A DNA stretch of 64,000 nucleotides from RYN-230 sp963704995 (GCA_963704995.1 CAVPIM010000017.1:992001-1056000); one strand, 5' to 3'. Positions 19,455 to 28,567 are shown, numbered from the stretch's first letter. The notes: generated from the sequence alone by a model not told the origin. Translations and numbers: made by a program.

Positions 19455-20027
19455 GTGGGCATACCGATGGGCACACGAGCCAGCGGGCCGGGCTCCGCGA
19501 TGGGCTGGGCGGACGGCGAGGCCCGCGCGGACGCCGCGCGGGCGGTCACCGCCCTGTACGAGGCGCACGCGGTCGGGCTGATCCGGCTCGCGGTCGTCAT
19601 GCTGGGGGACAGGGCGGCGGCCGAGGACGTGGTCCAGGAGGCGTTCTGCGGCCTCTACCGCCGCTGGGGCCAGCTGGACGACCCGGGCAAGGCGCTCAGC
19701 TACGCCCGGGCCGCCACGCTCAACGGGTGCCGCTCGGAGCTGAGGCACCGGATCCGGGCCCAGCGGCGCGGCGGCCCGCCGCCCGGCGCGGCGGACGCTG
19801 CCTCGGCGGAACAGGCCGCGCTCCTCGGCGAGGAGCACCGGCAGGTCCTCAGCGCCCTGCGGCGGCTGCCGGACCGGCAGCGGGAGGCATTAGTGCTCCG
19901 GTTCTACCTCGACCAGACCGAGCCGGAGATCGCGGAGTCCATGGGGATCAGCCCCGGCACGGTCAAGTCCACCACGTCCCGTGGGCTGGCCGCGCTCGGC
20001 CGGCTGATTGAGGAGGCGGCCCGATGA
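19455..20027 (+). CDS. ECF sigma factor, SigE family (cassette 1)
   Basis: A 190-residue ECF sigma factor. Region 2 reads LYEAHAVGLIRLAVVMLGDRAAAEDVVQEAFCGLYRRW when read in pieces. Region 4 is VLSALRRLPDRQREALVLRFYLDQTEPEIAE with the helix-turn-helix MGISPGTVKSTTSRGLAAL. GTG 19455 is the longest start and ATG 19467 is possible. Its stop overlaps the next start (ATGATGA), so it is co-translated with the membrane protein that follows. That protein is the probable anti-sigma factor. This layout recurs at 33.7 kb and 55.1 kb. Confidence 0.9.
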   Translation: MGIPMGTRASGPGSAMGWADGEARADAARAVTALYEAHAVGLIRLAVVMLGDRAAAEDVVQEAFCGLYRRWGQLDDPGKALSYARAATLNGCRSELRHRIRAQRRGGPPPGAADAASAEQAALLGEEHRQVLSALRRLPDRQREALVLRFYLDQTEPEIAESMGISPGTVKSTTSRGLAALGRLIEEAAR

Positions 20028-21343
20028 TGAGCACGCAGGAACGGCTCCGGGCGGCGGCCACGGCCGCGGCGGCCACCGTGCGTCCCGGCAGCGCCCCGCC
20101 GCTGCGGCTCCCTGACGCCCCGGCGGCCGGCCCGCATCTGGGTGGCGTGAGGCGCCGGCGCGGCTGGCTGCAGGCCCTGACGCCGCTGGCCGCGGCGGCC
20201 GCCGTGGCGGCCGTGGTGATCATCTCGCTGACCCTGAGCAGCGGCCAGCGCACGCCGGCGGGCGGGGGCGGCGGCCCGGTGGCCGGGAGCAGCGCGCCGG
20301 GCCGCGTCCCGCCGTACTACGTGGAGCTCGACAATGCGGCCCCGCCCGTGCGGCACGCCGTGGTCCGGGCGACCGCGACCGGCGCCGCCCTGGCCACGGT
20401 GACGCCGCCCCGGCCTTACCGCACCTTCTCGTTCGTCAGCGCCGCGGCCGACGACCGCACGTTCGTGCTGGCCGCCCAGCGCTGGTGGAACATCACGGGC
20501 GGCAGTCGCGGGCTGGCTGCGGAGCACCGGGACAACGCCACCCCGGTCGTGTTCTTCCTGCTGCGGTTCGACCCGGCCACCGGGACCGCGCGGCTCACCC
20601 GGCTCTCCGGCCTGGCCGGTCCCCCCTCGGCGAACCTGGCCGGCATCGGGCTATCGCCGGACGGCACCCGGCTCGCGCTGGCCCTGCATACGGTCACCGC
20701 GTCCGGCGGCTCCGGCCAGCCTGCGCTGCGCGGCCCGGGCATCGCGGTCATGACGCTGGCCACCGGGGCGCTGAGGCAGTGGGCCTGGCCTGGTGCGGGC
20801 TGGATCGGGAACTTCCAGCCGTTTGGCCAGGTGCTGTCGTGGGCAGCTGACGGGCGGCTCCTCGCCTTCCAGGAGTGGAAGGGCCACGACGCCCAGATCC
20901 GCCTGCTGGACACCGCGGCCCCCGGGCCGGACCTGCGGTCGAGCAGGCTGGTCGCGGCGTTCGCCGGCGGCTACCGCATCTCGGTCCTGGACGGGGGCAA
21001 CTCCCTCGTCACCCCGGACGGCCGCGCCGTGGCCGTGGCCACCGTGCGCTCCGAGCAGCACCCGGTCCAGACGAAGCTGCAGATCAGCGAGTTCTCCACC
21101 CGCACTGGCCGGGTGAGCCATGCGCTGGCCCGGTGGCTTCTCGGCCGCCGGGGGGCCACCTGGCAGGACGTGCTGTGGGCCAGTCCATCCGGCCGCACGC
21201 TGATCGTCATCACGTCGCCGGGCCAGGGACTGGCTGAGCACAGGCTCAACCGCCTGGCGACCCCGGTCGCCGGGATCGCGACCACGGGGGGAAGGTTCAT
21301 CCCGCTGCCCGGCCTGCGAAACATCGGCAACGTGGCCTGGTAA
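20024..21343 (+). CDS. Membrane-anchored beta-propeller-like protein, putative anti-sigma partner
   Basis: A 439-residue protein with a short cytoplasmic N-terminus (about 47 residues ending in Arg-rich GGVRRRRGW), one transmembrane helix (about 52-72) and a long extracytoplasmic domain. The latter has repeated blade-like segments such as LSPDGTRLALALHT, LSWAADGRLLAFQEW, VTPDGRAVAVATV and WASPSGRTLIVI, like TolB/WD40 propellers. The ATGA overlap with the ECF sigma gene suggests it holds that sigma factor inactive through its N-terminus. I see no zinc-binding HxxxCxxC motif of ZAS anti-sigma factors, so the mechanism is inferred from position only. Confidence 0.75.
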   Translation: MMSTQERLRAAATAAAATVRPGSAPPLRLPDAPAAGPHLGGVRRRRGWLQALTPLAAAAAVAAVVIISLTLSSGQRTPAGGGGGPVAGSSAPGRVPPYYVELDNAAPPVRHAVVRATATGAALATVTPPRPYRTFSFVSAAADDRTFVLAAQRWWNITGGSRGLAAEHRDNATPVVFFLLRFDPATGTARLTRLSGLAGPPSANLAGIGLSPDGTRLALALHTVTASGGSGQPALRGPGIAVMTLATGALRQWAWPGAGWIGNFQPFGQVLSWAADGRLLAFQEWKGHDAQIRLLDTAAPGPDLRSSRLVAAFAGGYRISVLDGGNSLVTPDGRAVAVATVRSEQHPVQTKLQISEFSTRTGRVSHALARWLLGRRGATWQDVLWASPSGRTLIVITSPGQGLAEHRLNRLATPVAGIATTGGRFIPLPGLRNIGNVAW

Positions 21344-21378
21344 GGCGGGCGCCGCGCTGTCGTGCGGCGGCCAGAGCC

Positions 21379-21399
21379 GGGCCCGGCCGGGCCGGGCCC
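21379..21399. terminator. Hairpin terminator between convergent genes
   Basis: GGGCCCGGC (21379-21387) pairs perfectly with GCCGGGCCC (21391-21399) around a CGG loop. It lies between the stops of the propeller gene (+) and glyS (-). Confidence 0.65.
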
Positions 21400-21423
21400 C
21401 GCAGGCGGGCCTGGCCGGAGTAC

Positions 21424-22812
21424 TCAGCAGCCGTGCAGCCGGTCGGCCAGGTAGGCCTCGATGCCGTCGATCCCGATCCGCTCCTGCTTCATGGAGTCGC
21501 GCTCGCGGACGGTCACGGCCTCGTCGGTGAGCGTGTCGAAGTCCACCGTCACGCAGAACGGGGTCCCGATCTCGTCCTGCCGCCGGTACCGCCGGCCGAT
21601 CGCGCTGGCGTCGTCGAACTCGGTGTTCCACCGCTTGCGCAGCCGCGCGGCCAGGTCGCGGGCCTTCGGGGACAGGTCGGCGTTACGGGACAGCGGCAGC
21701 ACCGCGGCCTTGACCGGGGCCAGCCGCGGGTCCAGCCGGAGCACGGTGCGCTTCTCCAGCTTGCCCTTGGCGTCCGGCGCCTCGTCCTCGGCGTAGGCGT
21801 CCATCAGGAACATCAGCATCGACCGGTCAACCCCGGCCGCGGGCTCGATGACGTACGGCACGAACCGCTCTCCGGAGTCCTGGTCCAGGTAGGACAGGTC
21901 CTGGCCGGAGTGCTGGGCGTGCACGCCCAGGTCGTAGTCGGTCCGGTTGGCGATGCCCTCCAGCTCGCCCCACTCCCCGCCGGGGAACTCGTAGCGGTAC
22001 TCGATGTCCACGGTCCGCTTGGAGTAGTGCGAGCGCTTCTCCGCCGGGTGCTCGAACAGGCGCAGGTTCTCCCGGCGCACGCCGAGGTCGGTGTACCAGC
22101 CGAGCCGGTTGGCGATCCAGTACTCGTGCCACTCCTCGTCACTGCCGGGCTTGACGAAGAACTCCATCTCCATCTGCTCGAACTCGCGGGTGCGGAAGAT
22201 GAAGTTGCCCGGGGTGATCTCGTTGCGGAACGACTTGCCGATCTGGCCGATGCCGAACGGGACCTTCTTGCGCGAGGTCTGCAGCACGTTGCGGAAGTTG
22301 ATGAAGATGCCCTGCGCGGTCTCCGGCCGCAGGTAGGCCAGCCCGGATTCATCCTCGGTGGCCCCGAGGAAAGTCCGCAGCAGCCCGTTGAACATGCGCG
22401 GCTCGGTGAACGCGCCCCGGGTCCCGCAGTGCGGGCAGGCGATGTCGCTCAGGCCGTTCTCCGGCTCGTGGCCGTGCTTGTCCTGGTAGGCCTCGATCAG
22501 GTGGTCGGCGCGGAACCGGCGGTGGCACGACTGGCACTCCGTCAGCGGGTCCACGAACTCGGTGATGTGCCCGCTGGCCTCCCAGACCTCGCGGGCCAGG
22601 ATCACGGAGGAGTCCAGCCCCACGACGTCCTCGCGGCCGGTGACCATCGCGCGCCACCACTGGCCCTTGATGTTGTTCTTCATCTCCACGCCCAGCGGGC
22701 CGTAGTCCCAGGAGGCGCGCAGCCCCCCGTAGATGTCGCTGGAGGGGAAGACGAAGCCACGGCGCTTGGCGAGGCTGACGATCGTTTCGATGCGGTCGTT
22801 ACGGCGGGCCAT
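21424..22812 (-). CDS. glyS: Glycyl-tRNA synthetase (homodimeric type)
   Basis: Charges tRNA-Gly. About 462 residues, the size of the alpha2 single-chain enzyme. Class II motif 1 region: GFVFPSSDIYGGLRASWDYGP. Motif 2: GKSFRNEITPGNFIFRTREFEQMEMEFF. Motif 3: AAGVDRSMLMFLMDAY. A four-Cys zinc site (CQSCHRRF and CPHCG) sits in the insertion. The C-terminal anticodon-binding domain runs from LAPVKAAVLPLS. ATG 22812 (ARRNDRIETIVSLAKRRG) is the family start; the frame remains open upstream without similarity. Confidence 0.97.
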   Translation of the reverse strand: MARRNDRIETIVSLAKRRGFVFPSSDIYGGLRASWDYGPLGVEMKNNIKGQWWRAMVTGREDVVGLDSSVILAREVWEASGHITEFVDPLTECQSCHRRFRADHLIEAYQDKHGHEPENGLSDIACPHCGTRGAFTEPRMFNGLLRTFLGATEDESGLAYLRPETAQGIFINFRNVLQTSRKKVPFGIGQIGKSFRNEITPGNFIFRTREFEQMEMEFFVKPGSDEEWHEYWIANRLGWYTDLGVRRENLRLFEHPAEKRSHYSKRTVDIEYRYEFPGGEWGELEGIANRTDYDLGVHAQHSGQDLSYLDQDSGERFVPYVIEPAAGVDRSMLMFLMDAYAEDEAPDAKGKLEKRTVLRLDPRLAPVKAAVLPLSRNADLSPKARDLAARLRKRWNTEFDDASAIGRRYRRQDEIGTPFCVTVDFDTLTDEAVTVRERDSMKQERIGIDGIEAYLADRLHGC

Positions 22813-22886
22813 CAGGACTCCATCCGGCTGGCGGTCGGCGGGCGGGCGCGCCAGGGCTCTTCGGCCCGGCGCATCCGCCCAGCCTA

Positions 22887-24462
22887 TTACCGGTACACGG
22901 CCCCGAAGACCCAGTCGGAATCGATGTCCAGGGTGTACCCGCCCACCGCCCGCCGGTGCGGGCCCTCGTACTGCTTGATCCGGCGCGGTCCCCGCCACCA
23001 GCTCTGCAGCAGGTACGGCAGGCCCCGCACGTTGCGCTCGTTGTCCCACAGGCCGAACCACATCGAGTCCGGCTTGGCCATCCGGTGCCCGTTCACGGTA
23101 TGGGCCCAGCCGAGGTTCTCGGCCCCGGACGAGGCGCTGGAGTACACGCCCGAGGCGTAGCCGAGTACGTGCAGGGTCCGGGTCCAGGCGTCCAGGAAGG
23201 CCAGGGTCGCGTCCCGGCACCGCCGGTGCCCGCGGTAGGCCTCCATGTCGTAGTAGACCGGCGTGCCGCGGCCCATCCCCAGGGCGGCGGCCTGGTGGAT
23301 CGCGTCGAGGGCGGCGGCCCGGCCCTGGGCCGCCGCGCGGGCCGGCCGGATCCGGACCGAGAACGACGAGCAGGACGCCTGCCGGCCCACGTAGGTGGGG
23401 ATGAGCGACCAGCCCATGCCGGTCACCGCGTGGACCCAGCCCGCCGTGAGGTTGGGGGATGCGCAGCCCGCCTCGACGCCGCCGATGTAGACCGCCATGG
23501 CCGAGAACGCGCGGCGCCACGCCTGCATCGCGGCCACCGAGGGGGTCGTGCAGCTGTCGAAGCCGTGCTGCCCCTGGCGGAGGCGGGGAGTGCGCGGGCG
23601 GGCCCGGCGCCGGTGCCGTGCGGGCGTGATGCCGGCGGGCGTGATGCCGGCGGGCGTGATGCCGGGCGGGCCGGAGTGCTTACGGGACGTGTGCTTTCGG
23701 GCCCGGTGCTTGGCGGAGTGGTGCTTGGCGGAGTGGTGCTTGCTGGCCTGGCGGTGCCGCCGGCCGTGGTGCGCGCGGGGATACCGGTGCTGGGCGGGGT
23801 GCGTGGTGCGGAGGGCCGCCGCGGAGCGCGTCATCGCCTGGGCGCGGCCGCGCCCCGTCCCCGGGCTGGCCGCCGTGCCTGGCCGTCGCGCGGGCGCCGC
23901 CCGCCCGCCGCAGGCTGCGGAGGATGGACAGCACCCCGCCCGTGTCCCCGGCGTAGGTCCCGGTGACCGAGACGCCCGGATCCGCGAGCGAGGCGCGCAT
24001 CTCCTGCTCCGTGGCATCGCGGGTCACCGACGCGCCGACCTGCGGCACGGTCCCGATGGCAGGACCGACGTTCACGGGCCCGCCCGGCCCGGACCCTGGC
24101 CCGGGCGATCCCGCTGATCCCGGGCCGGCCGCCTGGATGCTGATCGTGGCGGTCCGGCCGACCAGGTGCGCGGGGCACTGCTGGTTGGCCCCGGGGGTGC
24201 CCAGGTAGACCGCATGCCGGTCGTAGCGGACGCACCGGCTGGGGTCCCGGTCCAGCCGGTACACCGGCCAGCCCGCCGGAACCCTGATCGTGTAGCCGGC
24301 GTACCGGACTATCTTGAACCCAGGCCGCCCGGCCTGCGCCGTGAGGCGTGCCGCCGTGGTCCCGGCGATCCCCGTCCCGGGGCTACGCTGGGCCGGCGCG
24401 AATACCCCGAGCCCCGCGTACGTAAGCGCCACGACCAACGCAAAGGTGATTACCCGACGCAT
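22887..24462 (-). pseudogene. Secreted DUF1906 (glycoside hydrolase-like) protein, one-base frame change in the linker
   Basis: The N-terminal part (ATG 24462, RRVITFALVVALTYAGLG) has a signal peptide and a small domain, IVRYAGYTIRVPAGWPVYRL with GTPGANQQCPAHLVG. The C-terminal part, in another frame, starts around 23915. It has a His/Lys-rich linker (KHHSA and ITPAG repeats) and then the DUF1906 TIM-barrel: FDSCTTPSVAAMQAW, AVYIGGVEAGC, GTPVYYDMEAY, ASGVYSSASSG, SMWFGLWDNERN and YTLDIDSDWV. One extra base in the GGCGGGCGGGC run at about 23896-23911 explains the break; corrected, it is about 524 residues. The family includes secreted Rv2525c-like proteins thought to act on cell-wall glycans. 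Confidence 0.8.
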
Positions 24463-24654
24463 CTGCATCCCCCCGAATGCGATGGCGCCCGCAACCGCCG
24501 GGGACGACGTCAGGCCTCGCGCCTTCCCGTTCCCTGGGCATTCAGCCGGCAAGCGCAACGGCCGCCGGGGCGGAGCCGATAAGGGGGTAACTTTGCCTGG
24601 GGGATGTGAAATCTTGATCCGAATTCCGGCCAGCCGCCCGCGGGGGGATACTTA

Positions 24655-24954
24655 GTGACTGTGCGCCAGCAATCCCCGCAGATCCGTCAATCCATCGAGC
24701 GGCTGAGCCTCCGCCCGGCCGCCTATCTCCGGCAGCTGCCGCGGTGGCTGCCGCCGGTCGTCCTCGCCGCCCTGTTCATCGGCGGGCTGGCCGTGCACGG
24801 CTGGGGCGGGGCGGTCATGCTGCTCATCGTGACGGCCTTCCTGGCCTGGCTGGCCGTGCTGTCGTGGCCCGCACTGGCGCCGCAGACCCGCCTGCTCCGG
24901 GTGCTCGCCCTCGCGGTCCTGCTCGCCCTGTGTGTCTGGCAGGGGCTGCGCTAG
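24655..24954 (+). CDS. Small membrane protein, DUF6703-like
   Basis: A 99-residue protein with a basic N-terminus (VRQQSPQIRQSIERLS) and three close hydrophobic helices (about 38-54, 54-70 and 79-95) joined by short loops such as WPALAPQTR. The pattern matches small actinobacterial membrane proteins found beside uppS/recO, annotated DUF6703 from memory. GTG 24655 or GTG 24661 could start it; a GGGGGG run lies 8-14 bases upstream. It is convergent with uppS with a 15-base gap. No function is known to me. Confidence 0.7.
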   Translation: MTVRQQSPQIRQSIERLSLRPAAYLRQLPRWLPPVVLAALFIGGLAVHGWGGAVMLLIVTAFLAWLAVLSWPALAPQTRLLRVLALAVLLALCVWQGLR

Positions 24955-24969
24955 GCGCACCCGCCTCGG

Positions 24970-25767
24970 CTACGGGGAAGTCGCCGGCAGCATGTTGGGC
25001 TGGGCCCCGCCGTAACGGCGGTCGCGGCTCGCGTAGATCTCGCAGGCCTGCCACAGATGACGCCGGTCGAAATCGGGGAAAAGCGTGTCCAGGAAGACGA
25101 GTTCGGCGTACGCGGACTGCCAGAGCAGGAAATTTGAGATGCGCTGCTCCCCCGAGGACCGCACGAACAGATCGACATCGGGAATGTCCGGCTCATCCAG
25201 GTAGCGGGCCAGGAGCTTCTCGTCGATTTTCTCGGGCCGGAGCCGGCCCGCCGCCACTTCCCGGGCTATCGCGGCCGCCGCGTCGGCAATTTCGGCCCGG
25301 CCGCCGTAATTCACGCAGAATTGCAGCGTGAGCACCGAGTTACCCTCGGTCATACGCTCGGCGTCCTCGAGTTCGGAGATCACGCTCCGCCAGAGCCGGG
25401 GGCGCCGCCCGGCCCAGCGGACCCGGACGCCCACCTCGTTCAGCTGGTCGCGGCGGCGGCGGATCACGTCCCGGTTGAAGCCCATCAGGAAGCGGACCTC
25501 GTCCGGAGAGCGCCGCCAGTTCTCGGTGGAGAACGCGTAGGCCGACAGGTAGGGAACGCCGAGCTCGATCGCGCCCATGATCACGTCGAAGAGGGCGGAC
25601 TCCCCCATCTTGTGACCCTCGGTGCGGGGCAGCCCGCGCTGCTTGGCCCAGCGCCCGTTGCCGTCCATGACCAGGGCGACGTGCCGGGGCACCAGGTCGG
25701 CCGGGATGGCCGGGGGGCGGGCGCCGTCTGGGTGCGGGTACGGGGGGCGGACGGGCGGGCGGCTCAC
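24970..25767 (-). CDS. uppS: Isoprenyl diphosphate synthase (cis-prenyltransferase) UppS
   Basis: Makes the long-chain polyprenyl diphosphate carrier for peptidoglycan. Family motifs in order: HVALVMDGNGRWAKQRGLPR (catalytic Asp), GHKMGESALFDVI, LSAYAFSTENWRRS, LQFCVNYGGRAEIADAA, and near the C-terminus PDVDLFVRSSGEQRISNFLLWQSAYAEL (read in pieces). About 265 residues. GTG 25767 overlaps the recO stop (GTGA), showing translational coupling to recO. Confidence 0.96.
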   Translation of the reverse strand: MSRPPVRPPYPHPDGARPPAIPADLVPRHVALVMDGNGRWAKQRGLPRTEGHKMGESALFDVIMGAIELGVPYLSAYAFSTENWRRSPDEVRFLMGFNRDVIRRRRDQLNEVGVRVRWAGRRPRLWRSVISELEDAERMTEGNSVLTLQFCVNYGGRAEIADAAAAIAREVAAGRLRPEKIDEKLLARYLDEPDIPDVDLFVRSSGEQRISNFLLWQSAYAELVFLDTLFPDFDRRHLWQACEIYASRDRRYGGAQPNMLPATSP

Positions 25768-26519
25768 ACGTGCTCCACGTGACGGAGGGACCGGATGGAA
25801 TGCTCGAGGTGCCATTGCACGTAGGCGGCCACCAGGCCAGTGCATTCCACCTGGTGCCGGGCCTGGCTGGCGTCGGCCTGGGGCCAGTCGCCGCGCAGCA
25901 GCGCCCGCATCAGGGCGACGGTGGCCACCGCGGGGCTCGCGGCGCCGGCCGGCCGGCAGGACCGGCAGGTCAGCCCGCCGGCCGCGACGGCGAACGATCG
26001 TGACCCCGTGATCTCCCCCGGGCTGACCTGGTCGGGGGTTCCGCAGACGGCGCACTCGTCCAGGGCAGGCGCGTACCCGGCCACGGCCAGGGTCCGCAGC
26101 AGGTAGGCATCGAGGACGAGCCGCGGGTCGTGAACCCCCTCGCCAAGCGCCCGCAAGCCGCCGACCAGCAGCAGGAACTGGCGGATGAGGGGTTCCTTCT
26201 CCATCGGGGTGAACCGCTCGGCGGTCTCCAGCATGGCCGTGCCGCTGGTGTACCGCGGGTAGTCCGCGGCCAGCGGCCCGCCGTACGCCCGCACCGTCTC
26301 CGCCTGCGTGATTACGTCCAGCGAGCGGCCGGTGTACAGCAGGAGATCCACATGGGTGAACGGCTCCAGCCGGGCGCCGAACCGTGACTTCGTCCGGCGC
26401 ACGCCCTTGCCGACCGCCCGGATGCGGCCGTTGCGCCTGGTCAGGATCGTGATGATGCGGTCCGCCTCACCCAGCTTCTGGGTGCGCAGCACAATCCCGT
26501 CATCCCGGTACAGGCTCAC
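25764..26519 (-). CDS. recO: DNA repair protein RecO
   Basis: Annealing and RecA-loading partner in RecFOR recombination repair. The N-terminal OB fold reads SLYRDDGIVLRTQKLGEADRI, followed by GVRRTKSRFGARLEPF. A helical domain follows, with the zinc-like CAVCG and CRSC pairs and the C-terminal block LRSLRHVEHV-type ending. About 251 residues. GTG 26519 matches the family N-terminus; an in-frame ATG at 26552 is possible. The strong hairpin at 26564-26606 lies just upstream, so recO-uppS probably has its own promoter. Confidence 0.93.
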   Translation of the reverse strand: MSLYRDDGIVLRTQKLGEADRIITILTRRNGRIRAVGKGVRRTKSRFGARLEPFTHVDLLLYTGRSLDVITQAETVRAYGGPLAADYPRYTSGTAMLETAERFTPMEKEPLIRQFLLLVGGLRALGEGVHDPRLVLDAYLLRTLAVAGYAPALDECAVCGTPDQVSPGEITGSRSFAVAAGGLTCRSCRPAGAASPAVATVALMRALLRGDWPQADASQARHQVECTGLVAAYVQWHLEHSIRSLRHVEHV

Positions 26520-26563
26520 CCTGCCATTGTCGCGCACGGCGGGTCCTGCCATGACGCAGGCGC

Positions 26564-26606
26564 GCGCGCCGGGAAGCCGGGTTATGCTCCCGGATTCCCG
26601 GCGCGC
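26564..26606 (-). terminator. Strong hairpin terminator downstream of leuA
   Basis: GCGCGCCGGGAA (26564-26575) pairs perfectly with TTCCCGGCGCGC (26595-26606). An inner CCGGG/CCCGG stem closes a TTATGCT loop. It lies about 120 bases past the leuA stop and before recO. Confidence 0.75.
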
Positions 26607-26660
26607 TCTGCTAGCCCGGGGGACGACCCCCGCTCTGCTAGCCCGGGGGGACGACCCCCC
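26605..26660. repeat. Tandem hairpin boxes (CTAGCCCGGGGG family)
   Basis: Two consecutive units (26605-26631 and 26632-26660) each read GCTCTGCTAGCCCGGGGG, ACGA, then a C-run that pairs with the G-run. The same box, CTAGCCCGGGGGG-CGA-CCCCCC, occurs after rpsT at 44724-44745. Confidence 0.75.
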
Positions 26661-26682
26661 GGAACCCCCCGAGACCGCCGGC

Positions 26683-26720
26683 TCGGCGAGAACACGCCTC
26701 CGGCGCGCCTCCCCTCGCCG
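26683..26720. repeat. 38-bp intergenic repeat box, copy 1
   Basis: Begins TCGGCGAGAACACGCC and ends CCTCCCCTCGCCG. It differs at three positions from 44810-44847. In this copy the ends CGGCGAG and CTCGCCG can pair. It sits five bases from the leuA stop. Confidence 0.75.
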
Positions 26721-26724
26721 TCGA

Positions 26725-28473
26725 TCAGGCGCGGCGGGACCGGTTCACGGCCGAGAGCACGGCGCGCAGGGACGCGGTCACCGTGTTCGCGTCGATGCCC
26801 ACGCCCCACCAGGGCTGGCCGCCGATCTCGCACTCCACGTAGGCGGCCGCGTGCGCGTCGCTGCCCGCGGAGAGCGCGTGCTCGGCATAGTCGAGCACGC
26901 GCACGTCCACCCCGATGCTGGCCAGGGCGTCACAGAACGCCGAGATCGGCCCGTTCCCGGTCCCCTCGACCTGGTGCTCCTCGCCGTCAACCTGGACGTC
27001 CACGGTCAGCGCGTCCTTGGCGTCGACCACCGAGGACGTGTGGTGGGCGAGCAGGGCCACCGCTCCCCGGCCGAGGTACTCGCCGGAGAACGCGTCCCAC
27101 ATCTGGGCCGGGGACACCTCGCCGCCCTCGGCGTCGGTGTGCGCCTGGACCACCCGGGAGAACTCGATCTGGAGCCGGCGGGGCAGGTCGAGCTGGTGCT
27201 CGGCCTTCATGATGTAGGCGACGCCGCCCTTGCCGGACTGCGAGTTGACCCGGATCACGGCCTCGTAGGTGCGTCCTACGTCCTGCGGGTCGATGGCCAG
27301 GTACGGGACCGCCCACTCGAAGTCGCGGACGGCGATCCCGGCGGCCGCGGCGTCCCGCTCCACGGCCTCCAGGCCCTTCTTGATGGCGTCCTGATGCGAG
27401 CCGGAGAACGCCGTGTAGACCAGGTCGCCCGCGTACGGGTGCCGGGGGTGCACCGGGAGCTGGTTGCAGTACTCGGCGGTGCGCCGGATCTCGTCGATGT
27501 CGGAGAAGTCGATCATGGGGTCAATGCCCTGGCTGAACAGGTTCATGCCCAGCGTGACCAGGCAGACGTTGCCGGTCCGCTCGCCGTTGCCGAACAGGCA
27601 GCCCTCGATCCGGTCCGCGCCGGCCAGCACCGCCAGCTCGGCGTCCGCGACCGCGGTCCCCCGGTCGTTGTGGGTGTGCACGGACACGCACACGTGCTCG
27701 CGGTGCGGCAGGTTCCGGCTCATCCACTCGATCTGGTCGGCGTACACGTTGGGGGTGGACCGCTCGACGGTACAGGGCAGGTTCAGGATGATCTCCCGGC
27801 CGGGCCCCGGCTGCCAGACATCCATCACCGCCGCGCAGACCTCGGCGGCGTAGTCGAGCTCGGTATCCATGAAGATCTCGGGCGAGTACTCGTAGCCGAA
27901 CTCGCAGTCCCCGAGGTACTGCGCGGCGTACTTCATCACCGACCGGGTGCCCTCGACGGCCAGGCTCTTGGTCTCCTCGCGGTCGTTGCCGAACACCACG
28001 CGGCGGAACACCGGCGCGGTCGCGTTGTACAGGTGCACGGTGGCCCGGGGGGCGCCGGCCAGCGACTGCACGGTCCGCTCGATCAGCTCGTCGCGGGCCT
28101 GGGTGAGGACGGAGATCTGAACGTCATCGGGGATCCGGCCGCCTTCGATCAGGCTCCGGACGAAATCGAAGTCCGTCTGGCTGGCCGACGGGAAGCCGAC
28201 CTCGATCTCCTTGTAGCCCATCCGGACCAGGAGGTCGAACATGGTCCGCTTACGGGCCGGGCTCATGGGGTCGATCAGGGCCTGGTTGCCGTCGCGGAGG
28301 TCGGTGGACAGCCACCGCGGCGCGCGGGTGATGCTCCGGCCGGGCCAGTTCCGGTCCGGCAGGTCGACCGGCCGGAACGGGGTATATCGCTGGCAGGGCA
28401 TGCCACTGGGCTGCTGCGGTACCGGGGGATGCCCGCCAGGTACGCGGTCAGTCGTTACGGGCTGGGAAGGCAT
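26725..28473 (-). CDS. leuA: 2-isopropylmalate synthase
   Basis: First committed step of leucine synthesis: 2-ketoisovalerate + acetyl-CoA to 2-isopropylmalate. The TIM-barrel carries LSTDLRDGNQALIDPM (metal Asp and catalytic Arg), VCVSVHTHNDRGTAVADAE (metal His pair) and GADRIEGCLFGNGERTGN. The C-terminal leucine-sensing domain contains VEGTGNGPISAFCDAL. About 582 residues, the long actinobacterial class. ATG 28473 has GGGAGC upstream. A leader peptide with three leucine codons and a hairpin precede it, and a repeat-rich terminator region follows. Confidence 0.96.
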   Translation of the reverse strand: MPSQPVTTDRVPGGHPPVPQQPSGMPCQRYTPFRPVDLPDRNWPGRSITRAPRWLSTDLRDGNQALIDPMSPARKRTMFDLLVRMGYKEIEVGFPSASQTDFDFVRSLIEGGRIPDDVQISVLTQARDELIERTVQSLAGAPRATVHLYNATAPVFRRVVFGNDREETKSLAVEGTRSVMKYAAQYLGDCEFGYEYSPEIFMDTELDYAAEVCAAVMDVWQPGPGREIILNLPCTVERSTPNVYADQIEWMSRNLPHREHVCVSVHTHNDRGTAVADAELAVLAGADRIEGCLFGNGERTGNVCLVTLGMNLFSQGIDPMIDFSDIDEIRRTAEYCNQLPVHPRHPYAGDLVYTAFSGSHQDAIKKGLEAVERDAAAAGIAVRDFEWAVPYLAIDPQDVGRTYEAVIRVNSQSGKGGVAYIMKAEHQLDLPRRLQIEFSRVVQAHTDAEGGEVSPAQMWDAFSGEYLGRGAVALLAHHTSSVVDAKDALTVDVQVDGEEHQVEGTGNGPISAFCDALASIGVDVRVLDYAEHALSAGSDAHAAAYVECEIGGQPWWGVGIDANTVTASLRAVLSAVNRSRRA

Positions 28474-28529
28474 GATGCGGATCTGCTCCCTCGCGGATCG
28501 GGGCGACGGCCAGCCGACACGCCAAGACT

Positions 28530-28567
28530 CCGCGGCGAGGAGCCGGCCTTATCGGCCCCCGCCGCGG
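28530..28567 (-). promoter_or_regulatory. leuA leader hairpin (attenuator-like)
   Basis: On the minus strand, CCGCGGCGGGG (28567-28557) pairs with CCTCGCCGCGG (28540-28530), 11 positions with one G-T wobble. The loop contains the leader-peptide stop codon plus a small GGCC-GATAA-GGCC hairpin. The 5' arm is made of the last leader codons, so ribosome position should decide whether it forms. There is no T-run. Confidence 0.6.

Noticed and set aside
20024..21343. Classical zinc anti-sigma factor
   Set aside because: No HxxxCxxC motif in the cytoplasmic part; only position supports an anti-sigma role.
22887..24462. Two separate genes (secreted small protein and DUF1906 enzyme)
   Set aside because: Order, linker composition and the known family architecture fit one protein with a one-base shift.
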